Positions 25,985 through 34,329 of a stretch of DNA of 48,933 nt are shown here, piece after piece. The DNA lies in contig JAHBST010000008.1 of assembly GCA_019638975.1 (NCBI GenBank), forward strand, positions 1-48,933, written 5' to 3'. Source of the stretch: Cryobacterium sp. Its GTDB lineage: Bacteria; Actinomycetota; Actinomycetes; Actinomycetales; Microbacteriaceae. Numbering within the stretch: position 1 is the first letter of the stretch; each line of letters opens with the position of its first letter. Position numbers and translations under genes: made by a program. The notes below the pieces were generated by a model. It saw only the letters and a program-made list of their open reading frames with translations, searched no databases and was not told where the DNA came from.

Positions 25985-26036
25985 GCCCGGCAATTGCGCC
26001 CGCGCCCGGCAATTGCGCCCGTTCGACTGGGCGCAA
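25985..26036. repeat. Two direct 18-base repeats with an adjoining hairpin
   Basis: GCCCGGCAATTGCGCCCG occurs at 25985-26002 and again at 26004-26021. The 3' part of the second copy, TTGCGCCC (26013-26020), pairs with GGGCGCAA (26029-26036) across an 8-base loop. The function is unknown; it lies between the cspA terminator and the DUF1684 gene. Confidence 0.6.
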
Positions 26037-26105
26037 ATGCCTCAAACGGGAACAATCGCGTGTCTGTGGTGGTTGCTCCCTTGGACCTCGACAAGGATGG
26101 ATCAC

Positions 26106-26993
26106 ATGACTGACGCACCAACGATGACCTCGCCCGAAGCCGATCTGGCCACGTTCCGGGAGCGCCGCAACCAAGCGGTCGTGCAACCGCTCGGAAACCT
26201 TGCCCTCGTGAATACGCAGTGGATCGATTCCGAACAATCGGTGTGGGGAGTGCCCGGGTTGTGGGCGCCGTTGTCGGCGGGCAAGTCCGGACTGCGGCTC
26301 ACCGCGGTTTCAGCGGACGACATCCACGTCAATGGCCATCTGGTCGACGGTTCCGTGGTCGTCGCCGGCAAGGACTCCGCAGAGCCCGCCGAGATCGTCT
26401 TCAGCGACACGGTGCGCGGATTCGTGATCGCCGGACCCACGGGAAACTACGCGCTTCGCGTATGGGATGCGAATTCGGAGGGCATCCGGAATTTCGGCGG
26501 AATCGACGCCTACCCGTACAACGCGGAGTGGGTCGTGGAGGCGCAGTTCATCGCGATGCCGGGTACAACGATGCCGTTCGAGCACAGCAAGGATGAGGGG
26601 ATCACGCGGGATGTCGAGGTTCCGGGAGAAATCTCGTTCAGCAAGAATGGCGTCGACTACTCGTTGGCGGCGATCAGTTCCGGAAGGGCACTCCAGATCG
26701 TGTTCTCCGACGCGACGAGCGGTGTCGACACGTACAGCGTCGGCCGCTTTCTGTACGTGGCCCCGGATGCCTCAGGCAAAGGGAAGCTCTCGACTTCAAT
26801 ACGCGGTTTTGCCGCCGTGCATCTTCTCTTACGCGTTCAATTGCCCGTGCCGCCGAAACAGAATCGTTTCTCAATCCCGATCGAGGCGGGCGAGAAAAAT
26901 GTCCTGGCGAAGGACGGTTCGGCTCCTGCACCTAATTTCCTGTGGCGAAACCTGGCGTCTCCAGGTTCACACTTTCCCACATGGGATATTTGA
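26106..26993 (+). CDS. DUF1684-domain protein with a compensated frameshift segment
   Basis: The protein has 295 residues from the ATG at 26106. Family features are TFRERRNQAVV at the N-terminus, GLWAPLSAGKSGLRL, the central FGGIDAYPYNAEWVVEA, and VPPKQNRFSIPIEAGEK near the C-terminus. Between 26787 and 26863 the expected segment is spread over three frames: LDFN is in the second frame, AVLPPCIFSYAFNCP in the third, then the original frame resumes at VPPKQNR. Three single-base losses would explain this, with frame restored at the end. In the open frame this gives about 25 unrelated residues. The function of DUF1684 is unknown. The last 25 residues overlap the next gene and may also be affected. 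Confidence 0.6.
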   Translation: MTDAPTMTSPEADLATFRERRNQAVVQPLGNLALVNTQWIDSEQSVWGVPGLWAPLSAGKSGLRLTAVSADDIHVNGHLVDGSVVVAGKDSAEPAEIVFSDTVRGFVIAGPTGNYALRVWDANSEGIRNFGGIDAYPYNAEWVVEAQFIAMPGTTMPFEHSKDEGITRDVEVPGEISFSKNGVDYSLAAISSGRALQIVFSDATSGVDTYSVGRFLYVAPDASGKGKLSTSIRGFAAVHLLLRVQLPVPPKQNRFSIPIEAGEKNVLAKDGSAPAPNFLWRNLASPGSHFPTWDI

Positions 26994-27562
26994 CCGGTCC
27001 GGACGTCATCTCGATGAGACGCCCGAATGTATATGAAGCGATCGCGCGTGTCGGCTATGTTCCGAACTATGCGAAGGCGTTTGCAGGCCGCCCCGATGTG
27101 TACAGTGCGTGGCGGGGATTGAACGGGGCCATCAAGTCGAACATGCCACCGCGAACCTACGAACTTGCGACGCTCGCCGCGGCGACGAGGTTGCGGTCGA
27201 GCTATTGCGCTCTCGCCCATGGCGAGATTCTCGCCAACGACATCATGGGAGTTCCGGCCGTCGAAGCCATCATGCGGGATCCGATGGGCGGGGACGTGCC
27301 CGACCTTGATCGCGAGATCATGGCGCTTGCCGATCGGGTCGCTCAAGCTCCATCGGAAATCTCTGAAGCGGATCTTCAGCCGTTGCGCGAGCTCGGCCTC
27401 GCTGACGCCGACATTTTCGACGTTATCCTTGCCGCCGCCGCCCGCTGTTTCTTCAGCTCAGTTCTGGAAGCGTCGGGAACCGAGCCTGATGCGGAATTCT
27501 CCTCGCTCGATCCGGCATTGCGGAAGGCACTGACGGTCGGGCGGCAGATCGCAAAACCTTAG
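26981..27562 (+). CDS. AhpD-like / carboxymuconolactone decarboxylase family protein
   Basis: The protein has about 193 residues from the ATG at 26981; a GTG at 26942 and an ATG at 27015 are alternatives. The alpha-helical CMD/AhpD core is recognisable in PPRTYELATLAAATRLRSSYCALAHGEIL, where the usual CxxC-x-H arrangement is reduced to a single Cys followed by H three residues on. Peroxidase-related alkylhydroperoxidase-like proteins of this kind detoxify peroxides or have unknown roles. It overlaps the end of the DUF1684 frame, which suggests co-transcription. Confidence 0.72.
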   Translation: MGYLTGPDVISMRRPNVYEAIARVGYVPNYAKAFAGRPDVYSAWRGLNGAIKSNMPPRTYELATLAAATRLRSSYCALAHGEILANDIMGVPAVEAIMRDPMGGDVPDLDREIMALADRVAQAPSEISEADLQPLRELGLADADIFDVILAAAARCFFSSVLEASGTEPDAEFSSLDPALRKALTVGRQIAKP

Positions 27563-27599
27563 GCGGATCGGTGTCGCCGGAGCACGGCAGACTGGTCAC

Positions 27600-29315
27600 G
27601 TGTTCCTCGTCGTAGCCTCCCATCCGGATGGGGTGCTGCTGTCGGCACTGGACGAGAGGGGAGTTCCGGTCGCCGAGCCGCGCCTCGTCCCGCTTGCGGA
27701 GTTCCCAGCCGAAGTCTCCCGGCTCGAGTTCAGCGGCGACAACGCCGGGCGCCCGCGCTGGGTGTGGGATGACACGACGAGCTGGTATCCGAAACTTCTC
27801 GCCGCCGGGGTGCGAGTTGAGCGTTGCGTCGACTTGCGGCTGTCGCACGCGATCGTGCGGAATTCCGAGCTCACAGCGGCGACGGACCTGGCTCGAGCAG
27901 TACGCAACGGCTGGGACGAGCCGGCAGCCGAGGAGCGGGTTGGCCCGCGTGCCGGTGCCCGCTCCTCGGGCGACGGTCTCTTCGAGCTGGAATCTGCGCC
28001 CGGCGTTGTGCCTGCTGTGACCGATCCCGTCGCGGAGTTCCGTCTGCAGCGCGCGGCGATTGCGGCATCCGCGGACCCGGGGCGAATCGGCCTGTTGCTG
28101 GCGGCGGAGTCGGCCGGCGCGCTCGTCGCCGCTGAGATGCGGTTCGCCGGGCTGCCGTGGAGGGCCGATCTCCACGAGAAACTTCTGGTGAATTTGCTCG
28201 GGCCGCGCCCACAGCCGGGAGAGCGTCCGGCGAAACTGGCCGCAGTGCTGGAGCGCGTGAGAAGCGCGCTGGATGCGCCGGACCTCAACCCCGACTCTCC
28301 CGCCGACCTCATCAAGTCGCTCAAGCGGGCCGGGCTCATGGTCTCTTCGACGAGGTCGTGGGAGTTGAAGAAACTTTCCCATCCGGCGATTGAGCCGCTC
28401 CTGGAGTACAAGAAGCTCAGCCGGCTGCTGAGCGCTAATGGCTGGCACTGGCTGGACGCGAACGTGCACGACGGCCGATTCCGCCCGGACTACGTTGTCG
28501 GCGGCGTCGTGACGGGGCGTTGGGCGAGCAAGGGCGGTGGCGGCGCGCTGCAGCTCCCGAAGCAAGTGAGAGGAGCGGTGCTCGCTGACCCGGGCTGGAA
28601 ACTCGTCGTGGCGGATGCGTCGCAGCTCGAGCCGCGCATCCTCGCAGCCCTGTCCGGCGACCGTGCGATGGCGGAGGCGGGGCAGGCGAAGGACATGTAT
28701 GCGGCGATCGTGGCGAGTGGCGCTGTGGCGACGCGCGACAAGGCGAAGGTCGCGATGCTCGGAGCGATGTACGGTGCGACGACGGGGGAGAGCGGGCGGC
28801 TCATGCCTGCGCTCACAAAGGCGTATCCGCGCGCGATCGGGCTCGTCGAGAGCGCGGCGAGGGCGGGGGAGCGCGGCGACATTGTGACGACGCGCCTCGG
28901 TCGCAGTTCACCGCGCCCCGGCGGCACGTGGGGGGACGTGCAGGCTGCGGCTTATGGCGACGCAGCGACGGATGCGGATGCGAGCCGTGCGCGGGGCCAG
29001 GCGCGTTCGTGGGGTCGGTTCACCCGCAATTTTGTGGTGCAGGGCTCTGCGGCGGAGTGGGCGCTGTGCTGGATGGCGACGCTGCGCGGGCGCCTGCGTG
29101 AACTTGGCGGTAAGGCGTGGCTCACCGATGCTCCGCATCTCGTGTTCTTCCTGCACGATGAGATCGTCGTGCATTCGCCCGCCTCGATGACGGATGCTGT
29201 GGTCGCCGCCATTGAGTCTGCCGCCGCCGAGGCTGGCCGCCTGCTCTTTGGCAACACTCCCGTCGAATTCCCTCTCAGCATCGCCGTGGTCGACAGTTAC
29301 GCGGACGCGAAATAA
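27600..29315 (+). CDS. Bifunctional 3'-5' exonuclease / family A DNA polymerase-like protein
   Basis: The protein has 571 residues with a GTG start. The C-terminal half shows the three polymerase motifs of the PolA family: VVADASQLEPRILAALSGD (motif A), RDKAKVAMLGAMYGATTG (motif B) and FFLHDEIVVHSP (motif C). The N-terminal 200 residues correspond to a divergent 3'-5' exonuclease-like domain. It lacks the 5' nuclease domain and is much shorter than canonical PolA, like the second PolA-type protein common in Actinobacteria. A repair role is probable but not shown. The stop is 13 bases from the convergent PadR gene. Confidence 0.85.
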   Translation: MFLVVASHPDGVLLSALDERGVPVAEPRLVPLAEFPAEVSRLEFSGDNAGRPRWVWDDTTSWYPKLLAAGVRVERCVDLRLSHAIVRNSELTAATDLARAVRNGWDEPAAEERVGPRAGARSSGDGLFELESAPGVVPAVTDPVAEFRLQRAAIAASADPGRIGLLLAAESAGALVAAEMRFAGLPWRADLHEKLLVNLLGPRPQPGERPAKLAAVLERVRSALDAPDLNPDSPADLIKSLKRAGLMVSSTRSWELKKLSHPAIEPLLEYKKLSRLLSANGWHWLDANVHDGRFRPDYVVGGVVTGRWASKGGGGALQLPKQVRGAVLADPGWKLVVADASQLEPRILAALSGDRAMAEAGQAKDMYAAIVASGAVATRDKAKVAMLGAMYGATTGESGRLMPALTKAYPRAIGLVESAARAGERGDIVTTRLGRSSPRPGGTWGDVQAAAYGDAATDADASRARGQARSWGRFTRNFVVQGSAAEWALCWMATLRGRLRELGGKAWLTDAPHLVFFLHDEIVVHSPASMTDAVVAAIESAAAEAGRLLFGNTPVEFPLSIAVVDSYADAK

Positions 29316-29329
29316 CGCCGCTTGGCGTT
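29314..29329. terminator. Small hairpin between convergent genes
   Basis: AACGCC (29314-29319) and GGCGTT (29324-29329) form a 6-base-pair stem with a 4-base loop exactly between the stops of the polymerase and PadR genes. It has no U-tract, so it is at best a weak bidirectional terminator. Confidence 0.3.
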
Positions 29330-29946
29330 CAACTCGCCGTCGTTTTTGTGGGCCGGCCACGTTTGGGAACCTCAGTGCTGAGGGGCAGCGGTTCTGCGAC
29401 CCCGGCCTCGACCGCCCGCGCGAGTATGGATTCGGAGTGGTCGAGCCAGCGAACCTCCGCTTCAGCCGCGAAGATCAGAGAATCGACGACAAGCAACCAC
29501 GCAAGATCTTCCGAGGTTTCTGGATCGCTTGAGGCGTTCTTCGTCTTCGTGAGCTCCTGAAGGTTCTGCAGCGTCGCGGTGCGCTGCACCTGGATGACGC
29601 GCGCGATGTCGACGCCCGGAAGCGTCACCGCGATGGCGAGCTTGATCGCAAGCTCATCCCGCGTCGCGGCGGAGCGTTCGACGGGAGAGCCGAGCCAACC
29701 GGCAACTTCAGCGCTACCGGCATCCGTGATGCGGTAATAGATCTGGCCGGAGGTCTCGGTGTCAGCATCCTCACTCTCGGCCTTCTCTACGAGTCCATCA
29801 CGCTCCAGCCGGTCGAGCGTGTTGTAGATCTGGCCGACGTTGAGCGGCCAAGTCGAACCGGTTCTGCGATCGAATTCACTCCGCAACTGGTAGCCGTAGC
29901 ACGGCCCCTGGTCGAGGATGGCGAGGAGGCTTTGGCGAACCGACAT
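29329..29946 (-). CDS. PadR-family transcriptional regulator with AT-hook-like tail
   Basis: The protein has 205 residues. The winged-helix domain is residues 1-85: LLAILDQGPCYGYQLRSEF and NVGQIYNTLDRLERDGLVEK are typical PadR segments. A helical C-terminal domain probably serves dimerisation. The end, PKRGRPTKTTAS, contains the RGRP core of an AT-hook, which could add minor-groove contacts. PadR proteins usually repress a neighbouring transporter or stress gene. Here the divergent neighbour is the DUF3145 gene, and no transporter is adjacent, so the target is unknown. Confidence 0.85.
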   Translation of the reverse strand: MSVRQSLLAILDQGPCYGYQLRSEFDRRTGSTWPLNVGQIYNTLDRLERDGLVEKAESEDADTETSGQIYYRITDAGSAEVAGWLGSPVERSAATRDELAIKLAIAVTLPGVDIARVIQVQRTATLQNLQELTKTKNASSDPETSEDLAWLLVVDSLIFAAEAEVRWLDHSESILARAVEAGVAEPLPLSTEVPKRGRPTKTTAS

Positions 29947-30154
29947 GACGGCCTTTCCACTGCGGGGATACAGAACAGGTTGCTGATCGTGGTTACGAAA
30001 TCTTCAACCACCAGATCCATTGATCAAGCGCGTCCGCGTGTCGCGAATCACACACTTGTCATTTGCCAACTTCATCGGTCATAATGCAAGGGGCTTCATG
30101 GATTACGAATCAGTTCCACAGGTCGATGAGAGTATACCATGGAATGGAGATATC

Positions 30155-30654
30155 GTGACTGCTGCACAAGCGCGCGGAGTGCTGTACGTCCACTCATCGC
30201 CGAAAGCACTATGCCACACGTCAGTGGGCGGCCGAGTGGCGCCCTCGATCGCATAGAACTTCAACTGGGATGTCAGCCCGTGCTCCAAGGGCGCCATGCG
30301 CGCCGAGTACTACTGGGAGGGCACTGGGGTACAGGGGCGCGCCTCGCGTCGGCCCTGCGTGGCTGGGAACACTTGCGCTTCGAAGTGACAGAGGATCCCA
30401 CCCCGGGCAGCGACGGCGGCCGCTGGCTGCACACGCCCGACCTCGGCATCTTCTATGCGCAAACCGACACCGTGGGCAACGTCGTCATCCCCGAGGACCG
30501 CATCCGCTACGCCATGGAGGTCGCCGGATCCGACGCGTTCGAACTGCACCGCGAACTGCGCCTCGCCCTCGGGCAGGCGTGGGACGACGAACTCGAGGTG
30601 TTCCGCCACGCGAGCGACACGAACCAGGTGGTGTGGCTGCACAAAGTTGGCTAG
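30155..30654 (+). pseudogene. DUF3145 gene, disrupted by several frameshifts
   Basis: DUF3145 proteins are conserved in Actinobacteria, about 165 residues long, with unknown function. The GTG at 30155 has GGAG 5 bases upstream. The expected protein can be read only by changing frame: VTAAQARGVLYVHSSPKALC, then PHV, WAAEW, ALDRI, NFNWDV..PCSKGAMRAEYYWEG, and finally GTGARLASALRGWEHLRFEV to the end VVWLHKVG. There are at least five frame changes between 30210 and 30340, and an in-frame TAG at 30254-30256. The C-terminal 105 residues are perfect. Sequence error in the N-terminal third is likelier than true decay. Confidence 0.75.
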
Positions 30655-30663
30655 CGCGCCGAG

Positions 30664-31224
30664 TTACGAAGCGACGCGGTAGTGGAGGTACGCGAACCCG
30701 CTCGCGAATGCGCGCACCTCGACGAGTTCGAGCTTCTGGGTGATGCCATCCGGCAGCGCAGGCTTGCCCCCGCCGACGATGACGGGCGCGATCAGGAGAT
30801 GCACGTCGTCGACGAGGCCCGCGCGCAGGGCAACCGCGGCGAGTTCTGCGCCTCCGACGGACATGTCTGCGTCCATCGAGGACTTCCACCGCCGAATGAG
30901 GTCGGGATCGAACTCCCGCTCAATGCGGGTGCGTTCGCTCGACACCGCCTCGAGGGTCCGCGAGAACACGATTTTGTCGCTGTCGCGCCAAATCCGCCCA
31001 TACTCCTGGATGTACTCCGGCCCGCCCGCGATGTTGCCCGGATCCTCCCAGAAGACCATCGTCTCGTACAGCCGTCTTCCGAAGAGGTGGATGCCCGTTG
31101 CCCGGTCGAGCGCGTTGGCCAGCGTGTGGACTTCTTCGTCTGGCTCGGCCCAGTTGAACGAGCCGGCAGCATCCTCGATAGAGCCGTCGAGAGAGGTGAT
31201 GGCGGTGTAACTCAAGCGTGCCAT
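30664..31224 (-). CDS. RibD C-terminal / dihydrofolate reductase-like family protein
   Basis: The protein has 186 residues. The ATG at 31224 opens MARLSYTAITSLDGSIEDAAGSFNW, the usual start of this family; the longer frame upstream has no similarity. Further signs are LANALDRATGIHLFGRRLYE, the middle KIVFSRTLEAV, and DMSVGGAELAAVALRAGLVDDVHLLIAPVIVGGG, the NADPH-binding half of RibD-like reductases. Stand-alone members have mostly unknown substrates. It is convergent with DUF3145 and divergent from the HNH gene. Confidence 0.82.
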   Translation of the reverse strand: MARLSYTAITSLDGSIEDAAGSFNWAEPDEEVHTLANALDRATGIHLFGRRLYETMVFWEDPGNIAGGPEYIQEYGRIWRDSDKIVFSRTLEAVSSERTRIEREFDPDLIRRWKSSMDADMSVGGAELAAVALRAGLVDDVHLLIAPVIVGGGKPALPDGITQKLELVEVRAFASGFAYLHYRVAS

Positions 31225-31290
31225 TCGATTGCCCCGTAGTTGGTGTGCGGATGGGAGCCGAATGTCAGTGGTGCGCGGTTGGCTCTCAAT

Positions 31291-32710
31291 ATGGAACAAG
31301 CATCCGGCACTGGCGCGGTGATCGCAATCGATCCGTCGGCATTCATCGACGACGTATTTCCGATCGACCCCGCGATGTTCGAGCCTGATGTGATTCCTGT
31401 TGACGTTTCCGGATTCGATGAGGATGCGTGGTTTGCTCGGTTAGAGGCTGAGTGTTCTCGGGAGCCGTCCGCTGCCGAGCGGATTGATCGCGTGGTTGCC
31501 CTTCGGGCGGACATGGCGCGCCTTGCCGCACTGGAGGCTCGCGAGTTGGCGGCTCTGGCTGACGGGATCTCTGGCCGACGGGATCACCGGCGGGATCGCT
31601 AGCGAGAGCGCCGCAGGGAGCACGGGCGAGAAGGTACTCGGCGTCGCGACGAACACTGCTGATCTGGAGTACCGGTCGCTCGTGGCCGAACTGGCCGTTG
31701 CGGTGCGCGTGTCCGATCGAACCATGGCGACTCGCCTGGACGAAGCCTTGACCCTCGCGCAGAGATTCCCGGCGACGCTCGACGCCCTCGAGGCAGGCAG
31801 CATCGATCACGGTCATGTCCGCGTGATTGTCGAGAGCGGCTCGATCATCGACGATCCTGCTGCGCGCGCTCGGTTCGAAGAGCAAATCCTCTGCAAGGCG
31901 ACGGATCTCACGCCGGGGCGGCTGCGTCGAGTGGCTCGATTCGCTGCGGAACGCCTCACGAGTTCGTCGTTCGAGGACCGGCACTCTCGAGCCCGCGAAG
32001 AACGAAATGTGGCGATGTCCGACGTCGGTGACGGGATGTCGCAAATGATTCACACGCTGCCGACGGTTCTCGCCGTGGCGATTTGGGATCGCCTCGCGCA
32101 GCAGGCCAAAGCGGTGAACAGAGCTGGCGATTCGAGAACGTTTGACCAGATCCGCTCGGACCTCGCTGCGGAATTGATGTTGACGGGCCAACCGTCGGGA
32201 GACCCGGATGCGCCGCACGCCGCGGGAGTAGGCATCCGCGCCGAGATCGCCGTCGTGATCCCGATGCTCACGCTGCTGGGCGCGAGCGAGGAACCTGCCG
32301 CGATCGTGGGCAAAGGGCCGATCGACGCGGCGACGGCGAGACTGCTCGCGGGCTCCACGAACGTGTGGACTCGCCTTCTCACCGATCCTCTCACCGATCA
32401 AGTGCTCGCAACCGACCGCTACCGACCGCCGAAGAAATTGCGCCGACATGTGCGATTTCGAGACGGTCGATGTCGATTCCCCACGTGCAGTCGAAATGCC
32501 TGGCGATGCGATATCGACCACACGGACGAGTGGCATAATGGCGGCGCAACACGCCACGACAACCTTGCGTTGTTGTGCCGGTACCACCACGTGCTCAAGG
32601 GCAACACTCCGTGGAAAGTGGTCCAGACCTCGCCGGGAGTCCTCGAATGGACGAGCCCCTTGGGTCGCGTACTCACCGATGTTCCGGATCGCCCAATTCG
32701 CTTCAGTTGA
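31291..32710 (+). pseudogene. DUF222 / HNH endonuclease gene with frameshift
   Basis: The start is the ATG at 31291. The N-terminal part (about 95 residues) stays in one frame up to near 31570, where it runs into a stop at 31600-31602. The rest, from LADGITGGIASES to the end, is open in the next frame and carries VSDRTMATRLDEALTLA of DUF222 and a complete HNH domain: CRFPTCSRNAWRCDIDHTDEWHNGG and NLALLCRYHHVLKG. The breakpoint coincides with a 16-base tandem duplication (31555-31586); with one copy removed, both parts are in frame. DUF222-HNH genes are multi-copy in Microbacteriaceae and their role is unclear. If translated as it stands, the nuclease domain would be lost. Confidence 0.75.
31555..31586 (+). 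repeat. 16-base tandem duplication causing the HNH frameshift
   Basis: CTGGCTGACGGGATCT (31555-31570) is followed directly by CTGGCCGACGGGATCA (31571-31586), 14 of 16 bases identical. Because 16 is not a multiple of 3, the second copy shifts the frame. Deleting one copy gives a continuous reading ..ALADGITGGIASES... Confidence 0.7.
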
Positions 32711-32724
32711 GCAGCGCCCGCGAA

Positions 32725-33965
32725 TCAGACGCTGCGGAACGCGACCACGGCGTTGTGCCCGCCGAAGCCGAAGGAGTTGCTGATCGCGAGCTGAGGACCA
32801 TCGCCGAGCGGCCGCGGCGACGTCACCACATCGAGCGGGATAGCCGGGTCCTGGTCGTCCAGGTTGATCGTGGGCGGCGCCATCCGTTCGTGCACGGCAA
32901 GAATCGTGAAAATCGCCTCGAGAGCTCCCGTACCGCCGAGCAAGTGCCCTGTGGCCGCCTTCGTCGCCGACACCGGGATGTCGTGGAGCCGGTCCCCGAA
33001 GATCCGCAAGAGCGCGTGATACTCGGCGATGTCGCCGACAGGGGTGCTCGTCGCGTGCGCATTGATGTGCGTGACATCCTCGATCTTTCCGCCCGCGTGC
33101 TCGATGGCAATGCGCATTGCACGCGCAGCCGCATTCCCATCCGGATCGGGTGCGGTGATGTGAGCGCGTCGCTCGGCGACCGACCCGCCCGGCGAGTTCA
33201 GCGTAATCACTTTCGCCGCGGGCGCGAGCACGCTCCTCGATGCTCGGCACGTGGAACGTGCGGCCCTCTCCGAGCACGAAACCGTCGCGGTTGAGGTCGT
33301 AGGGGCGGGATGCTGCGACCGGGTCGTCATTGCGCTTGGAGAGCGCTTGCATCGCGGCGAACGCTGCAATCGGCAGCGGGTGGATCGCCGCCTCGCTGCC
33401 GCCCGCGATGATGATGTCGGCAAGCCCCGCCTGCAAGTGGTCGTACGCGTTTCGTGATCGACTCGGTGCCGGATGCGCACGCCGAAACGACCGTGCGCGC
33501 ACCGCCCCGCGCCGAGAGGTCCATACTGATCGCGGCTGCGGGGCCGTTCGGCATGAGCATCGGGACCGTCATCGGAAGAACGCGACGGGGACCGCGTTCG
33601 CGCAGCGTCTCCCACGCGTCGACGAGAGTCCAGATACCGCCGATTCCCGTCGCGTAGTCGACGGCGATTCGAAGCGGATCGATGTCGGGGGAGCCGGCAT
33701 CCGCCCACGCCTCGCGCGCCGAGATGAGAGCGTGCTGGCTGGACGGATCGAGGCGTTTCGTCTCGACGCGTTCAAGAATGTCTCCCGGTGGGACTTTGGC
33801 TTGCGCCGCGAACGTGACGGGCAACTCGTATTGTTCGACCCAGTCGGCCTCGATCGTGCGCGCGCCGGATTCGCCGGCGAGGAGAGCGTTCCAGGAGTCG
33901 CGCGCCGTCCCGCCGAGCGGTGAACTCGCGCCGATACCGGTGACCACGATCTTCTTGAGCGTCAT
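32725..33965 (-). pseudogene. fabF: 3-oxoacyl-ACP synthase II gene with frameshifts (possibly sequence errors)
   Basis: FabF extends fatty acyl-ACP by condensation with malonyl-ACP. The gene reads well in three consecutive frames: MTLKKIVVTGIGASSPLGG to VVSACASGTESIT (active Cys), then NAYDHLQAGLADIIIAGGSE to FVLGEG, then GGSVAERRAHITAPDPDG to the end with both catalytic His (INAHATSTPVGD, TKAATGHLLGG). One extra A in a run of three (33450-33452) explains the first change, one extra G near 33188-33190 the second. The total length of 1241 bases is two above a multiple of three, as expected. The stretch behind GEG also looks unlike FabF. It is the last gene of the fab operon; a nonfunctional copy would be surprising. 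Confidence 0.85.
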
Positions 33966-34042
33966 TGAGGTGGATTCCTGTCGATCACATCGTGTGTCCT
34001 CGGCCGCCCGGCATCATGACCGGACAGCCGAGAGCACCACAT

Positions 34043-34291
34043 CTAGTTCTGGGCGTTGACGATGAAGCTCACGGCGTCGCCGACGGTCTTCAGGTTCTTG
34101 ACCTCGTCATCCGGAATCTTCACGTCGAACTTCTCTTCGGCGTTGACCACAATGGTCATCATCGAGATCGAGTCGATGTCGAGATCGTCGGTGAACGACT
34201 TGTCCAGCTCGACCGTGTCAGTCGCGATGCCGGTTTCGTCGTTGATGAGCTCGGCGAGGCCGGCCAGAACTTCTTCGGTGGACAATGCCAT
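34043..34291 (-). CDS. acpP: Acyl carrier protein
   Basis: The protein is acidic, has 82 residues, and carries the phosphopantetheine site DLDIDSISMM with the modified Ser at residue 41. It carries growing acyl chains between the Fab enzymes in the cytosol. The ATG at 34291 lies 7 bases behind AAGGAG. It lies between fabH and fabF in the usual actinobacterial order fabD-fabH-acpP-fabF, 38 bases after fabH and 77 bases before fabF. Confidence 0.95.
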   Translation of the reverse strand: MALSTEEVLAGLAELINDETGIATDTVELDKSFTDDLDIDSISMMTIVVNAEEKFDVKIPDDEVKNLKTVGDAVSFIVNAQN

Positions 34292-34329
34292 TGTGTTTCT
34301 CCTTGGGGTAGTGATGACCGGGGACAAGT

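Noticed and set aside
25985..26021. The 18-base direct repeats as a CRISPR remnant
   Set aside because: Only two copies with a single base between them, no spacers and no cas genes.
31291..32710. The HNH gene as part of a group II intron or homing element
   Set aside because: No reverse transcriptase, intron ends or split host gene are visible; DUF222-HNH genes are common stand-alone genes in this family.
31343..33502. A 719-codon open frame on the minus strand across fabF and the HNH gene
   Set aside because: Only its first 60 codons are real (the middle part of fabF in a shifted frame). The rest is antisense to the HNH gene and has no protein-like composition.
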